A DNA stretch of 64,000 nt from Bacteroidales bacterium (GTDB lineage Bacteria; Bacteroidota; Bacteroidia; Bacteroidales; UBA932), in NCBI GenBank assembly GCA_017509755.1, contig JAFWOY010000026.1:1-64000 (forward strand), written 5' to 3'. This document shows positions 49,623 to 58,607 of this stretch, one piece after another. The notes beneath the pieces were generated by a model. The model was not told where the DNA came from, ran no database searches, and saw only the letters and a list, made by a program, of their open reading frames with translations. The position numbers were made by a program, and so were the translations under genes. How positions within the stretch are numbered: the first letter of the stretch is position 1; every line of letters starts with the position of its first letter.

Positions 49623-51185
49623 ATGAGTCAGCAACTCGAAAAGGTAAAAGAGCTTATCGAACTGAGAGAGAAAGCTCGCATGGGCGGCGGCCAGAAAGGC
49701 ATCGACAGCCAGCACGCAAAAGGTAAATACACGGCTCGTGAGCGCATCAACATGCTGCTTGACGAGGGTAGCTTCGAAGAATTCGACATGTTCATGCAGC
49801 ACCGCTGCCACAACTTCGGGATGGAGAAGAAGACTTACCTCGGTGACGGCGTGGTGACCGGTTACGGCACGATCGCCGGCCGCCTGGTCTATGTTTTCGC
49901 CCAGGACTTCACCGTCATCGGCGGCTCGCTTTCCGAGACCCTTGCCCAGAAGATCTGCAAGGTGATGGACATGGCCATGAAGAATGGCGCCCCCTGCATC
50001 GGCCTGAACGACTCGGGCGGCGCCCGTATCCAGGAAGGTGTCAACGCCCTCGCCGGCTATTCCGAGATCTTTGAGCGCAACATCCTCGCTTCAGGTGTGG
50101 TTCCGCAGATCTCCGCCATCCTCGGCCCTTGCGCCGGCGGTGCCGTTTACTCCCCTGCCCTGACCGACTTCATCATCATGTCGGAAGGCACTTCCTACAT
50201 GTTCCTCACCGGTCCGGCCGTCGTCAAGCAGGTGCTTGGCGAAGAAGTGACGCAGGAACAGCTCGGCGGCGCCGCGGTACACGCCACCAAGAGCGGTGTG
50301 GCCCAGTTCAAGGCTGCTACCGAAGAAGAGGCCATCGCCACCATCCGCGACCTGCTGAGCTATCTGCCCCAGAACAACATGGAAGAACCGCCGTATGTTC
50401 CGACCGAGGACCCGATCGACCGCAAGGAAGACGCCCTCAACGAGATCATCCCCGACAGCCCGAACGCTCCGTACGACATGTACGAAGTCATCGGCGACAT
50501 CGTGGACGACGGCAAGTTCCTTGAAGTCCACAAGGACTATGCGAAGAACCTCATCGTGGGCTTCGCCCGCTTCGGCGGCACGGCAGTGGGCATCGTGGCC
50601 AACCAGCCGAAATACCTGGCCGGTGTGCTCGACATCAACTCTTCCCGCAAGGGTGCCCGCTTCGTCCGCTTCTGCGACGCTTTCAATATCCCTGTCGTGA
50701 CGCTCGTCGACGTGCCGGGCTTCCTCCCGGGCACGCAGCAGGAATACGGCGGCATCATCGTCCATGGTGCGAAACTCCTGTACGCCTATGGCGAAGCCAC
50801 CATTCCGAAGGTGACCATCACGCTCCGCAAGTCCTATGGCGGATCGCACATCGTAATGAGCTGCAAGCAGCTGCGCGGTGACATCAACTACGCATGGCCG
50901 ACCGCCAACATCGCCGTGATGGGTGCCGAAGGCGCCGTGGCCGTCCTCTATGCGAAGGAGATCAAGGCTGAAGAGGATCCTGCGAAGAAACAGGAGATTG
51001 CCGAGGCCAAGAAGAAAGAGTACAACGACCTCTTCTGCAACCCGTACAACGCGGCCAAATACGGTTACATCGACGATGTGATCGAACCGCGCAACACCCG
51101 TTTCCGCATCATCCGCGCGCTCGAGCAGCTCTCCACCAAGAAACTCTCGAACCCGGCCAAGAAACACGACAACCTGCCTCTCTAA
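49623..51185 (+). CDS. mmdA: Carboxyltransferase subunit (methylmalonyl-CoA decarboxylase alpha)
   Basis: A 520-residue acyl-CoA carboxyltransferase with two crotonase-like domains: N-terminal ~20-270 ([29 protein letters not shown]) and C-terminal ~280-510 ([30 protein letters not shown]). It transfers CO2 from (S)-methylmalonyl-CoA to biotin on the carrier protein. Propionyl-CoA carboxylase beta subunits look alike; the neighbouring beta and gamma sodium-pump subunits decide for the decarboxylase. It lies 39 bp after the epimerase gene. Confidence 0.93.
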   Translation: MSQQLEKVKELIELREKARMGGGQKGIDSQHAKGKYTARERINMLLDEGSFEEFDMFMQHRCHNFGMEKKTYLGDGVVTGYGTIAGRLVYVFAQDFTVIGGSLSETLAQKICKVMDMAMKNGAPCIGLNDSGGARIQEGVNALAGYSEIFERNILASGVVPQISAILGPCAGGAVYSPALTDFIIMSEGTSYMFLTGPAVVKQVLGEEVTQEQLGGAAVHATKSGVAQFKAATEEEAIATIRDLLSYLPQNNMEEPPYVPTEDPIDRKEDALNEIIPDSPNAPYDMYEVIGDIVDDGKFLEVHKDYAKNLIVGFARFGGTAVGIVANQPKYLAGVLDINSSRKGARFVRFCDAFNIPVVTLVDVPGFLPGTQQEYGGIIVHGAKLLYAYGEATIPKVTITLRKSYGGSHIVMSCKQLRGDINYAWPTANIAVMGAEGAVAVLYAKEIKAEEDPAKKQEIAEAKKKEYNDLFCNPYNAAKYGYIDDVIEPRNTRFRIIRALEQLSTKKLSNPAKKHDNLPL

Positions 51186-51200
51186 TCAAACCAGCAACGT

Positions 51201-52121
51201 ATGAAACATCTCAAACTGTTTTTGGCGGTTGTCGGCTTGACCCTTGCCTTCGGAGCCGGAGCACAGAGCCAAGATGCCATGCGCCTGAACGAATACCTGG
51301 TGGTCAATACCGATGACTTCCAGGACGATTTCGGTCAGCAGAATGCCTGGTTCGAACTCTTCAACTCCTCCTACGGCACGGTCGACATCGGAGGCTGCTA
51401 CCTCTCCGACGACGCCAACAATCTCAAGAAATATGCGATTCCGGGCGGCGACCTGATGACCAAGGTCAAGCCGCGCCAGCACGTCCTTTTCTGGGCGGAC
51501 AACCAGCCGTATCGCGGTACCTTCCACGTTTCGTTCGACTTGGCCAACGCCAAGGAAATCATCCTGACCAAAGGTGACGGCAAGACCATCATCGACCGCA
51601 TTCCCGTGCGTCACGACCTGGGCGACAACACCTCGTTCGGTCGGTCGATGGACGGCGAAGGCAGCATCACGGGCGACTGTGAAGGCTGGCAGGTGATGGA
51701 ACGCACTTCCCCGAGCACCAACAACACGCTCATCGACAAGGCGGCCAAGCCTGATAAGATGAAAGCGATGGACCCCTACGGTTTGATCCTCGCCCTGACG
51801 GCCATGTCGGTGGTGTTCCTTGCCCTGATCCTGCTCTATTTCATCTTCAAGGCCATCGGCAATGCCAACATCAAGGCCGGCAAGAAGCGCTCCGCCGCTT
51901 CCGCCGGTACGGATGTCAAGGCTTCGCAGTACGGTGAAGTGCCCGGTGAAGTGTATGCCGCCATCGCAACGGCCATGCACCTCTACAACGAGGACAGCGA
52001 GACCCACGATGAGGAGAGCTTCGTCGTGACGCTCCACCACACCGACCGCACCTACTCGCCCTGGAGCTCGAAGATCTACACGCTCCGTGAAACGCCGCAG
52101 GTCAACAAACGCAGAAGATAA
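51201..52121 (+). CDS. OadG-family gamma subunit fused to a lamin-tail-like domain
   Basis: A 306-residue membrane protein. The signal peptide is residues 1-21 (ending GAGA). A lamin-tail-like (LTD) beta domain spans ~25-165 (LNEYLVVNTDDF, NAWFELFNSSYGTVDIGGCY). One helix at ~195-220 (LALTAMSVVFLALILLYFIF) is followed by a charged tail, matching the sodium pump gamma (OadG) subunit. Classic OadG is ~80-100 residues, so the periplasmic LTD extension is the Bacteroidota form. It should assemble the decarboxylase complex. It lies 15 bp after the carboxyltransferase gene. Confidence 0.88.
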   Translation: MKHLKLFLAVVGLTLAFGAGAQSQDAMRLNEYLVVNTDDFQDDFGQQNAWFELFNSSYGTVDIGGCYLSDDANNLKKYAIPGGDLMTKVKPRQHVLFWADNQPYRGTFHVSFDLANAKEIILTKGDGKTIIDRIPVRHDLGDNTSFGRSMDGEGSITGDCEGWQVMERTSPSTNNTLIDKAAKPDKMKAMDPYGLILALTAMSVVFLALILLYFIFKAIGNANIKAGKKRSAASAGTDVKASQYGEVPGEVYAAIATAMHLYNEDSETHDEESFVVTLHHTDRTYSPWSSKIYTLRETPQVNKRRR

Positions 52122-52141
52122 CCCTTTAACCCAGAAAGAAA

Positions 52142-52582
52142 ATGAAAGAATATAAAATCAAGATCAACGGTAACGACTACAACGTTACCATCGACGAGGT
52201 GGAGGGCAACGCTGCCAAGGTCGAAGTCAACGGCACGCCTTACAATGTCGAGTTCGACAAACCGCTCTCCAAACCCAAGAACATCAGCGTGGTCAATCGT
52301 CCGGCCGCCGCTCCTTCCGCAGGTCCGGCTCCAGCCAGCCGTCCCGCCGCAACTCCCGCTGCCGCTGCCGGCGGCTCCACCGTCAACTCCCCGCTCCCGG
52401 GCGTCGTGCTCGAGGTCAAGGTCAAGGACGGCGACAAGGTGACCAAGGGACAGGTCATCATGGTGCTCGAAGCCATGAAGATGGAAAACGCCATCGAGGC
52501 TCCTTGCGACGGTACCGTCACCATCAAGGCACAGAAGGGCGACTCCGTCCTCGAAGGTGCTCCGCTTGCCATCATCGCATAA
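52142..52582 (+). CDS. mmdC: Biotin carboxyl carrier protein of the decarboxylase
   Basis: A 146-residue carrier. The N-terminal ~45 residues form a small domain (YKIKINGNDYNVTIDEVEGN). A Pro/Ala linker follows at ~55-80 (ARPAA-like, low complexity). The biotinyl domain is at ~82-146, with Lys113 in EAMKMEN as the biotin site. The flexible linker lets biotin swing between the carboxyltransferase and the membrane beta subunit. It starts 20 bp after the gamma subunit and ends 10 bp before the beta subunit. Confidence 0.94.
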   Translation: MKEYKIKINGNDYNVTIDEVEGNAAKVEVNGTPYNVEFDKPLSKPKNISVVNRPAAAPSAGPAPASRPAATPAAAAGGSTVNSPLPGVVLEVKVKDGDKVTKGQVIMVLEAMKMENAIEAPCDGTVTIKAQKGDSVLEGAPLAIIA

Positions 52583-52592
52583 ATGAAACGCT

Positions 52593-53735
52593 ATGCAGAA
52601 CATCCTTGAAAACCTGAAAGAATTCTGGCAGTTTACCGGTTTTGCCAACTTTGAGTTTGGCTACCTCATCATGATCATCGTGGGATGCCTGTTCATCTTC
52701 CTGGCGATCAAGTTCGAGTGGGAACCGATGCTGCTGGTCCCGATCGGATTCGGTATCCTGATCGGCAATATTCCGCTCTTCGCAGGCCTGAATGTAGGCG
52801 TATATGAAGAGGGGTCCGTGCTGAACATCCTATACCAGGGTGTGCAGCGCGGCTTCTACCCGCCGCTCATCTTCCTTGGAATCGGTGCGATGACAGACTT
52901 CTCTGCCCTGATCGCCAATCCGAAACTGCTGCTGATCGGCGCGGCCGCCCAGTTCGGTATCTTCGGCGCCTACGCCATCTCCCTGGCCCTTGGTTTTGAC
53001 GCTGCCCAGGCTGGTGCCATCGGCATCATCGGCGGCGCTGACGGTCCGACGGCCATCTTCCTGTCCTCCCGCCTGGCTCCGAACCTGATGGGTGCCATCG
53101 CCGTGTCGGCTTATTCCTACATGGCCCTCGTGCCGGTGATCCAGCCGCCGATCATGCGCCTGCTGACCACCAAGAAAGAGCGCCTCATCCGTATGAAGGC
53201 CCCGCGTCCGGTCTCCCCGACCGAGAAGAAACTCTTCCCGATCATCGGCTTCCTGCTGACGGCCTTCATCGTGCCCTCCGGTATTCCGCTGCTCGGTATG
53301 CTCTTCTTCGGCAACCTGCTCAAGGAAAGCGGCGTGACCAAGCGTCTGGCCAACACGGCCAGCGGTCCGCTGGTGGACATCGTCACCATCCTGATCGGTG
53401 TCACCGTCGGTGCCTCCACGCAAGCCAGCCAGTTCCTCCGCTGGGAATCCGTGAAGATCTTCATCATCGGCGCCCTGTCGTTCGTGATCGCCACTTTCGC
53501 CGGCGTGCTCTTCGTGAAGTTCTTCAACCTCTTCCTCAAGGAAGGCAACAAGATCAACCCGCTCATCGGCAACGCCGGTGTGTCGGCCGTTCCAGATGCC
53601 GCCCGCGTGTCGAACAACGTCGGTCTGGAATACGATCCGAAGAACTACCTGCTGATGCATGCCATGGGCCCGAACGTCGCCGGTGTGATCGGCTCCGCCG
53701 TCGCCGCCGGTATGCTCCTGGGCTTCTTGGGCTAA
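52593..53735 (+). CDS. mmdB: Sodium-translocating decarboxylase beta subunit
   Basis: A 380-residue polytopic membrane protein that couples decarboxylation of carboxybiotin to Na+ export. Family motifs are GIGAMTDFSALIANP, GGADGPTAIFLSS (the Asp implicated in Na+ binding), NAGVSAVPDAARVSN and NYLLMHAMGPNVAGVIGSA. About nine to eleven helices are predicted. It ends the epimerase, carboxyltransferase, gamma, biotin, beta cluster, which turns methylmalonyl-CoA into propionyl-CoA and sodium motive force. A palindromic element and terminator follow. Confidence 0.96.
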   Translation: MQNILENLKEFWQFTGFANFEFGYLIMIIVGCLFIFLAIKFEWEPMLLVPIGFGILIGNIPLFAGLNVGVYEEGSVLNILYQGVQRGFYPPLIFLGIGAMTDFSALIANPKLLLIGAAAQFGIFGAYAISLALGFDAAQAGAIGIIGGADGPTAIFLSSRLAPNLMGAIAVSAYSYMALVPVIQPPIMRLLTTKKERLIRMKAPRPVSPTEKKLFPIIGFLLTAFIVPSGIPLLGMLFFGNLLKESGVTKRLANTASGPLVDIVTILIGVTVGASTQASQFLRWESVKIFIIGALSFVIATFAGVLFVKFFNLFLKEGNKINPLIGNAGVSAVPDAARVSNNVGLEYDPKNYLLMHAMGPNVAGVIGSAVAAGMLLGFLG

Positions 53736-53741
53736 ACTTCT

Positions 53742-53765
53742 GTCATTCCCGGCCTGACCGGGCAT
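53742..53765 (-). repeat. Intergenic copy of the short palindromic element
   Basis: ATTCCCGG (53745-53752) and CCGGGCAT (53758-53765) around a 5-nt loop. This is the inverse orientation of the copy at 10863-10887 inside a GH3 gene, with the GTC flank conserved. It starts 6 bp after the mmdB stop. Confidence 0.7.
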
Positions 53766-53768
53766 CTG

Positions 53769-53802
53769 AAAAAAGGAATCGATTCAAATCGGTTCCTTTT
53801 TT
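53769..53802 (+). terminator. Rho-independent terminator of the decarboxylase operon
   Basis: AAAAAAGGAATCGATT and ATCGGTTCCTTTTTT form a stem with one G-T pair and a CAA loop, ending in a T run. Confidence 0.85.
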
Positions 53803-53804
53803 CG

Positions 53805-53812
53805 TATATTTG
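53805..53812 (+). promoter_or_regulatory. -7 element for the 110-residue protein gene
   Basis: TATATTTG, 20 bp upstream of the ATG at 53833, directly after the terminator. Confidence 0.6.
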
Positions 53813-53832
53813 TTGTACCAAGCAAACCCCTC

Positions 53833-54165
53833 ATGGCTTCCATCCTCCATTTCACCGTCGAAGAGATCTATCGCGATTACAGCCGGACGGGAAGCGTCAT
53901 GCTTTCCGACGAAGAGATGGAGCGCTTCAAGCAATACCTGCGCGATACGGATGGAGAGACCAGCCTCTATACCTCCGATCTGGAGACCTGCTGCCCGTCC
54001 ATCTACCGGAGAATCGATGAAGCGGCCCTACCGTTGATGGAAGAAATGGATGCGGAGATGGAGGCTATAGGAGATGTCGGAACAATCGACGAGAAGTACC
54101 CATTGGGCTTCTATAGCGTCGAAATCGAACTGCCGGAGCCGCTGTCCCATGCATCTTTTAATTGA
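53833..54165 (+). CDS. Hypothetical small acidic protein
   Basis: A 110-residue acidic cytoplasmic protein with no signal or membrane segment and no recognised domain. It is Glu/Asp-rich throughout (MEEMDAEMEAIGDVG). A terminator precedes it and a TATATTTG box lies just upstream, which supports it being a real transcription unit. The VanX-like gene follows after 18 bp. Function unknown. Confidence 0.6.
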   Translation: MASILHFTVEEIYRDYSRTGSVMLSDEEMERFKQYLRDTDGETSLYTSDLETCCPSIYRRIDEAALPLMEEMDAEMEAIGDVGTIDEKYPLGFYSVEIELPEPLSHASFN

Positions 54166-54183
54166 ATAAACGTATCATCTATC

Positions 54184-54957
54184 ATGAATAAAACCCTCTC
54201 TTCCGTCTTTTCGCTGATCCTGGCCGCTTTCCTGTTCCTCAGTCTACAGGCCTGCGGTTCCCAGCGCACGCTTGCCCAATCCGCTCAAACCCGGGGTACT
54301 AAAGCTGCTGACCGCGACTATTCCATCGCCCCCGACGATCCGAGCGGTTTCGTCGTCCTGACCGATGTCGTTCCGGACGTTATCCTGGAAATCCGCTACT
54401 ACAGCAGTTTCAATTTCGTAGGAACCCGCGTTGACGGATATGAAGAGCCTATTGCGCTGATGACGAAAGAGGCCGCCCGGGCCCTGAAAGATGTGAGTGA
54501 TGAAGCTATGTCACTGGGGTACAGGCTCAAAATCTGGGATACCTACCGCCCGCAGATGGCCGTGGACCATTTCTGCCGCTGGGGTGAGGATGTGGCCGAT
54601 ACTTTGACGAAACGCTATTTCTATCCCTATCTCGACAAAGACGTTGTCTTCGACCAGGGCTACATCGCCCGCCGAAGCGGCCATTCCCGCGGCTCCGTGG
54701 CCGACCTGACCCTCGTGGATATGAAAACGGGGCGCGACATCGATATGGGCTACGGCTTCGACTGGTTCGGCGAAGAGTCACACCCCGATCACAAAGCATC
54801 CATCACAGAAGAACAGTATGCCAACCGGATGCTCCTCCGCAAGCTGATGCTCAAGCACGGCTTCCTCCCGATCGACGAAGAATGGTGGCATTTTATCCTG
54901 AAAGACGAACCCTATCCCAACACCTATTTCACCTTCCCGGTGCGCACCCTCAAATAA
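54184..54957 (+). CDS. M15D D-Ala-D-Ala dipeptidase (VanX/DdpX-like) lipoprotein
   Basis: A 257-residue exported zinc dipeptidase. The lipobox is LQACG. Zinc ligands His167 and Asp174 are in SGHSRGSVADLTL and His236 in EWWHF, with Glu233 as the catalytic base; WDTYRPQMA holds the conserved Arg. MGYGFDWF replaces the usual MGTxFD. It probably recycles D-Ala-D-Ala from peptidoglycan turnover. VanX enzymes that give vancomycin resistance are cytoplasmic, so a lipoprotein form is not a resistance gene by itself. It lies 18 bp after the small acidic protein gene. Confidence 0.9.
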   Translation: MNKTLSSVFSLILAAFLFLSLQACGSQRTLAQSAQTRGTKAADRDYSIAPDDPSGFVVLTDVVPDVILEIRYYSSFNFVGTRVDGYEEPIALMTKEAARALKDVSDEAMSLGYRLKIWDTYRPQMAVDHFCRWGEDVADTLTKRYFYPYLDKDVVFDQGYIARRSGHSRGSVADLTLVDMKTGRDIDMGYGFDWFGEESHPDHKASITEEQYANRMLLRKLMLKHGFLPIDEEWWHFILKDEPYPNTYFTFPVRTLK

Positions 54958-54967
54958 GCCCAAGCCC

Positions 54968-55420
54968 ATGAAACTCGCAGAAGCACTGAACCTCCGGGCC
55001 GACCTGCAGAAACGCGTCGCCCAGATTAAGGAACGCCTCAACAACAACATCAAGGTGCAGGAAGGCGATGAGCCGGCCGAAGCACCCGAAGCCCTCTTTC
55101 GCGAACTCGACGCAACGCTCGCGCAATTGCAGGAAATGATCTTCCGCATCAACCGCACCAATCTTTCGACCGAATGGGAAGGCCGCTGTCTGACCGATAT
55201 GATTGCCGAGAAAGACACGCTGGCCCTGCGGATTTCCGTCCTGCGCGAAGTGCTGGACAACGCCAACGTCCGGAGCGACCGCTTCTCCCGCAACGAGATC
55301 AAATTCGTCCGGACCATCGACGTCGCCGCACTGCAGAAGCAGATTGACGAACTGTCGAAGCAACTCCGGGAGCTCGACACCCACCTCCAGCAGGCCAACT
55401 GGATGACCGACCTGGCCTAA
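54968..55420 (+). CDS. DIP1984 family protein
   Basis: A 150-residue, almost wholly helical, charged protein. It begins MKLAEALNLRADLQKRVAQI and ends with a long coiled-coil-like helix (LQKQIDELSKQLRELDTHLQ). The pattern INRTNLSTEWEG and the overall length fit the DIP1984 family, whose function is not established. The gene starts 10 bp after the VanX-like gene and is probably co-transcribed, though no functional link is evident. Confidence 0.85.
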   Translation: MKLAEALNLRADLQKRVAQIKERLNNNIKVQEGDEPAEAPEALFRELDATLAQLQEMIFRINRTNLSTEWEGRCLTDMIAEKDTLALRISVLREVLDNANVRSDRFSRNEIKFVRTIDVAALQKQIDELSKQLRELDTHLQQANWMTDLA

Positions 55421-55752
55421 GATCCTTGTGCGGCACCGGGCGGGCACACCCCAACCCTATGGTATTTGTGGAACGGGGCCTGTCACACGGGCATTGTAAG
55501 GCCCAGCACCCTGCACAAATGCAAGCCGCAAAACGCACCACGCACGACCGCCGTGCCGACGGTACCGCACAGAGCTGACAGCCTTCCGACTGTCAGCTCT
55601 TTTTGCACGAAAGAACATCCGATTTGCCCCCTGACAGCCCGGTTCCGCTCCGGCAGGCACGCCAATCGGCAGATTCTCCATCGGCAGGCTCGCCATCGGC
55701 TTTCAGGGAAGCGGAAATGGGAGAGAATGGGAAAAAGTGGGCGAAGAAGTCG
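55421..55752. other. 332-bp non-coding interval
   Basis: Between the DIP1984 gene and the convergent unknown gene. It holds the terminator at 55571-55604 and, near 55655-55700, three short loosely repeated tracts around ATCGGCAG. I see no gene here. Confidence 0.5.
55571..55604 (+). terminator. Rho-independent terminator
   Basis: AGAGCTGACAG, an 8-nt loop, CTGTCAGCTCT, then TTTT: a perfect 11-bp stem. Confidence 0.8.
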
Positions 55753-56541
55753 TTAGAAGAGTTTTTCAAGCACGCTGGGGTCGGCAGCCGGGAAAAAATC
55801 CCGGATGTGGGCGATGAGTTTGGACCGGGAGGCGGCGGGCTGGGACGAGGAGGCAAACGGAAGGACCGGAACTGCGAAGAGATCGTCGGGGGTGGTGTTG
55901 GAAGCGCGCTGCCAGCCACGGTAGGTCAGGTCCGGGCCGCGGTAAACCCGTTCGAAGTCACCGATGACGGTCCAGGTGCCCATCTGAAGGAACTGGATGA
56001 CGCTGTCCATCACGTTTTTCTTGACGGCCGGCGTGAGCATCGGCCGATAACGGGCTCCCAGCGTTTTCAACTGAGCTGATGTTATCTTTTGGGCACAGAT
56101 GGTCCGCAATTCTTTCATCGCCAGCCCCCCTGCAGCGCGAATGGCATCGAGGACCAGCGGGGCGAGGACTTTCATCAGTTTGTCGCTCTGCGTCGTAGCT
56201 TTGTAGCGTTCGCCGAGCGCCATCCGCCAGCGAGGCTGGCTGCGGCGCCAATTCATCAGTTCGCGATACCAGGTCACTGTGGCAAAGGCTGCCTTGCCGC
56301 CCAGGAATTTGCCGTAGGCGATGTCGCCTTCGCGGACCGCATCGATCTTCCAGTCCCAAGGGCCGAGAAAGGAATCCTCCTCGTCGCTGAACCAGCAGCC
56401 CGGTGCAGTCAGTTCCTCAACGGACCAGCCGGGAATGCCGCAACGGAAGAATGGAAGCACGCCGAAATAGCGGATAGCCGCGACCATCGCTTCGGGCGAA
56501 TCGATGGGACGGACGGAAGGCAAAGGGTGAACGGAGTTCAT
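55753..56541 (-). CDS. Hypothetical protein (possibly AlkZ-related)
   Basis: A 262-residue soluble protein. Residues ~10-90 read AIRYFGVLPFFRCGIPGWSV, then SDEEDSFLGPWDWKIDAVRE, GDIAYGKFLGGKAAF and TWYRELMNWRR. This conserved pattern recurs in Bacteroidota proteins sometimes annotated as AlkZ-related; I cannot confirm that assignment. The C-terminal half reads like a winged-helix-type region (LAMKELRTICAQKITSAQLK), compatible with DNA binding. Its start overlaps the MATE stop by 4 bp, so it is translated from the same transcript. Function uncertain. Confidence 0.7.
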   Translation of the reverse strand: MNSVHPLPSVRPIDSPEAMVAAIRYFGVLPFFRCGIPGWSVEELTAPGCWFSDEEDSFLGPWDWKIDAVREGDIAYGKFLGGKAAFATVTWYRELMNWRRSQPRWRMALGERYKATTQSDKLMKVLAPLVLDAIRAAGGLAMKELRTICAQKITSAQLKTLGARYRPMLTPAVKKNVMDSVIQFLQMGTWTVIGDFERVYRGPDLTYRGWQRASNTTPDDLFAVPVLPFASSSQPAASRSKLIAHIRDFFPAADPSVLEKLF

Positions 56542-57896
56542 CGTGCAATCGGTTGACGGTCCATCTGCTTCAACGCATACAGGACAAAGGGAACAGCGAA
56601 CAGGAAGGAGCCGATATCGGCAAGCATCTGGGCGATTTCCACGCCGAAGAAGCCCCAGAAGGCATGCCCTGCAAAAAGCGCAGGCAGGAAGAAGATCCCC
56701 TGACGGGCCGAGGCCATAATGATGGCCGGTATCGTCTTGCGGATGTTCTGCAAATACATGTTGGCCAATGTGATGAAGCCCACCAACGGGAAACTGTAGC
56801 ACTGATAGCGAAGCACTTCGCTGCCGATGCGGATCACTTCGGGATCGTCGGCCCGGAACAGGGCGACCAGCGGGCTTGCAAAGAACCAGCCCAATAAAGC
56901 CAACACCGTACAATATACCGTTGAAACGCTGCAGCTATGCCAGAACGCTTTCCGGACCCGGTCGAAGAGCCCAGCCCCGTAATTGAAGCCGCACACCGGT
57001 TGGAATCCCTGCCCGTAGCCGATCATCGCGGCGCAGGCCAGCATCATGATACGACTCACCACCGAGAACGCCGCGATTGCGGCATCGCCGTAGTGGGAAG
57101 CCAGTTGGTTCAGGCAAATGGCCGACACACTCATCAGTCCCTGACGGGCCAGTGAGGGCAGTCCTCCCGCAGAAATATCATGGTACCGCCGCCACGTAGG
57201 TTTGAAATGGGAAAGCTTGATAGGAAGCGTGCCCCGCTTTCCCACAAAACTCAGAATCGCCAGAAAACCGACGGCCTGCGAAATGGCCGTAGCCAGACCG
57301 GCGCCGCGGATCCCCATTCCAAAGCCGAAGATCAGGATTGGGTCGAGGGCAATGTTCAACACTGCGCCCGAGACAATACCGATCATCGAAAGCATCGCAT
57401 TCCCTTGGTGACGCATCTGGTTGTTGAGCGTAAAGGTGCCCATAATGAAGGGCGTACCCATCAGGATAAAGCGGAAATAGTCGCAGGCATACGGCAGAAT
57501 GGTCTCCGTAGATCCCAGAAGCGAAAGAATCGGCCGCATCAGCAGGAAACTGAGCGCAGCCAGCACGACGCCCGTCAGCACGGAAGAAACCAGCCCCACG
57601 GCGGCCATCTCCTCGGCGTCGGCCGTCTCCCGCCGGCCTAGCGCTCGGGAAATATAATTACCCGATCCCTGCCCGAAGAAAATGGCGACCGACTGGATGA
57701 GCACCATATAGGAGAATACGATGCCCAGCGCGGCCACCGACTGCGTGTTGATCTGCCCGATGAAGAAGGTATCCGCCAGGTTATAGATGCCCGACACGAG
57801 CATACTGACGATCGACGGGACTGCCAACTTCGTCACCAGCTGCCCGACCGGGCGCGTGGTCATCCGCACATATTTCTCTTCCGGCGTCATCGACAT
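56538..57896 (-). CDS. MATE family efflux transporter
   Basis: A 452-residue, 12-helix membrane antiporter exporting cationic drugs or metabolites with Na+ or H+. The first half starts VGQLVTKLAVPSIVSMLVSG with IYNLADTFFIG; each half repeats the MATE pattern (for example GYGQGFQPVCGFNYGAG near residue 295). Length is standard. The transporter is first in a two-gene unit with the unknown protein at 55753-56541 (4-bp overlap). A TACCTTTG box lies at 57910-57917. Confidence 0.93.
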   Translation of the reverse strand: MSMTPEEKYVRMTTRPVGQLVTKLAVPSIVSMLVSGIYNLADTFFIGQINTQSVAALGIVFSYMVLIQSVAIFFGQGSGNYISRALGRRETADAEEMAAVGLVSSVLTGVVLAALSFLLMRPILSLLGSTETILPYACDYFRFILMGTPFIMGTFTLNNQMRHQGNAMLSMIGIVSGAVLNIALDPILIFGFGMGIRGAGLATAISQAVGFLAILSFVGKRGTLPIKLSHFKPTWRRYHDISAGGLPSLARQGLMSVSAICLNQLASHYGDAAIAAFSVVSRIMMLACAAMIGYGQGFQPVCGFNYGAGLFDRVRKAFWHSCSVSTVYCTVLALLGWFFASPLVALFRADDPEVIRIGSEVLRYQCYSFPLVGFITLANMYLQNIRKTIPAIIMASARQGIFFLPALFAGHAFWGFFGVEIAQMLADIGSFLFAVPFVLYALKQMDRQPIAR

Positions 57897-57909
57897 TTGA
57901 ATCCTGTCA

Positions 57910-57917
57910 CAAAGGTA
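57910..57917 (-). promoter_or_regulatory. -7 element for the MATE gene
   Basis: TACCTTTG on the minus strand, 13 bp upstream of the ATG at 57896. Confidence 0.55.
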
Positions 57918-57919
57918 CG

Positions 57920-57958
57920 AAAAAAAAGATACACCGCCCTCCCAGGAGGTGGTGTATC
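57920..57958 (-). terminator. Rho-independent terminator of the lipoprotein gene
   Basis: On the minus strand, GATACACC and GGTGTATC arms (57951-57958/57928-57935) with further CC/GG pairs inside, followed by a T run (57920-57927). It lies 24 bp after the lipoprotein stop. Confidence 0.8.
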
Positions 57959-57982
57959 CATAGCTATAAGCCCGTTCAGCGC

Positions 57983-58504
57983 TTATTTCAGCTTAATTCC
58001 AGCAAGGACCTGCTTGTAGCCATCTTTCTTGTAGGCTTCACTGCGGACTTCGGCCTGCACGTACTCGTCCTTGTCATTGGCACGCATCAACACAGTCAGA
58101 CCGCCCGGCATTTCATAAGCAAGAAACTTGTTGTCTCCGAACGGCAGGGTGCCCAGATCCTTGGTCTGCTCCAGGCCTTTCATCGTCTTCACCGCATCGG
58201 CCAGTGCCCGGTAAGGCTGCTCCTGAATCAGGATCGATTCAGTAAACTGATCACCCGTTCCCGGATAGATTTTGACCTCATGACGATCTTGTTTCAGCAC
58301 TTCCCATCCTTCGGGGATATCGACGCTCATCATATCCATCTCAATGGTGCAAGGGCCCACGGGCAGTTTCGGTTCCTGAGCCTCGGCCTCAGCGACCTGT
58401 TCAACGGCCTCATTTTCTGAATTTTCTTGCTGTGCTTTTTTGCCACATGCCGTCACGAACAGGCAAGCTGCTACAACGGCGAAACTGAACAATACTTTTT
58501 TCAT
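57983..58504 (-). CDS. Hypothetical lipoprotein
   Basis: A 173-residue exported lipoprotein with signal MKKVLFSFAVVAACLFVTAC; Cys20 is lipidated. An acidic low-complexity stretch follows at 22-45 (ENSENEAVEQVAEAEAQE). A beta-rich domain (VDIPEGWEVLKQDRHEVKIY, then TESILIQEQPY) ends in a helix. It resembles PsbP/Mog1-like lipoproteins in outline but no motif settles this. It has its own promoter (58543-58550) and a terminator. Function unknown. Confidence 0.75.
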   Translation of the reverse strand: MKKVLFSFAVVAACLFVTACGKKAQQENSENEAVEQVAEAEAQEPKLPVGPCTIEMDMMSVDIPEGWEVLKQDRHEVKIYPGTGDQFTESILIQEQPYRALADAVKTMKGLEQTKDLGTLPFGDNKFLAYEMPGGLTVLMRANDKDEYVQAEVRSEAYKKDGYKQVLAGIKLK

Positions 58505-58542
58505 ATTCCTAAGTTTTATTGATTAGAGTCAGTTTAGGGTGA

Positions 58543-58575
58543 CAAAGATAGCTTTTTATAGGATTATTCAGCAAT
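58543..58575 (-). promoter_or_regulatory. Promoter of the hypothetical lipoprotein gene
   Basis: On the minus strand, ATTG (58572-58575), 21 bp, TATCTTTG (58543-58550), then 38 bp to the ATG. Confidence 0.6.
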
Positions 58576-58607
58576 GATTTTAGAAAATTCCGAATAAACC
58601 GCCGCGG

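Noticed and set aside
54184..54957. Vancomycin-resistance vanX
   Set aside because: No vanH/vanA partners, the protein is an exported lipoprotein, and M15D dipeptidases commonly serve peptidoglycan recycling.
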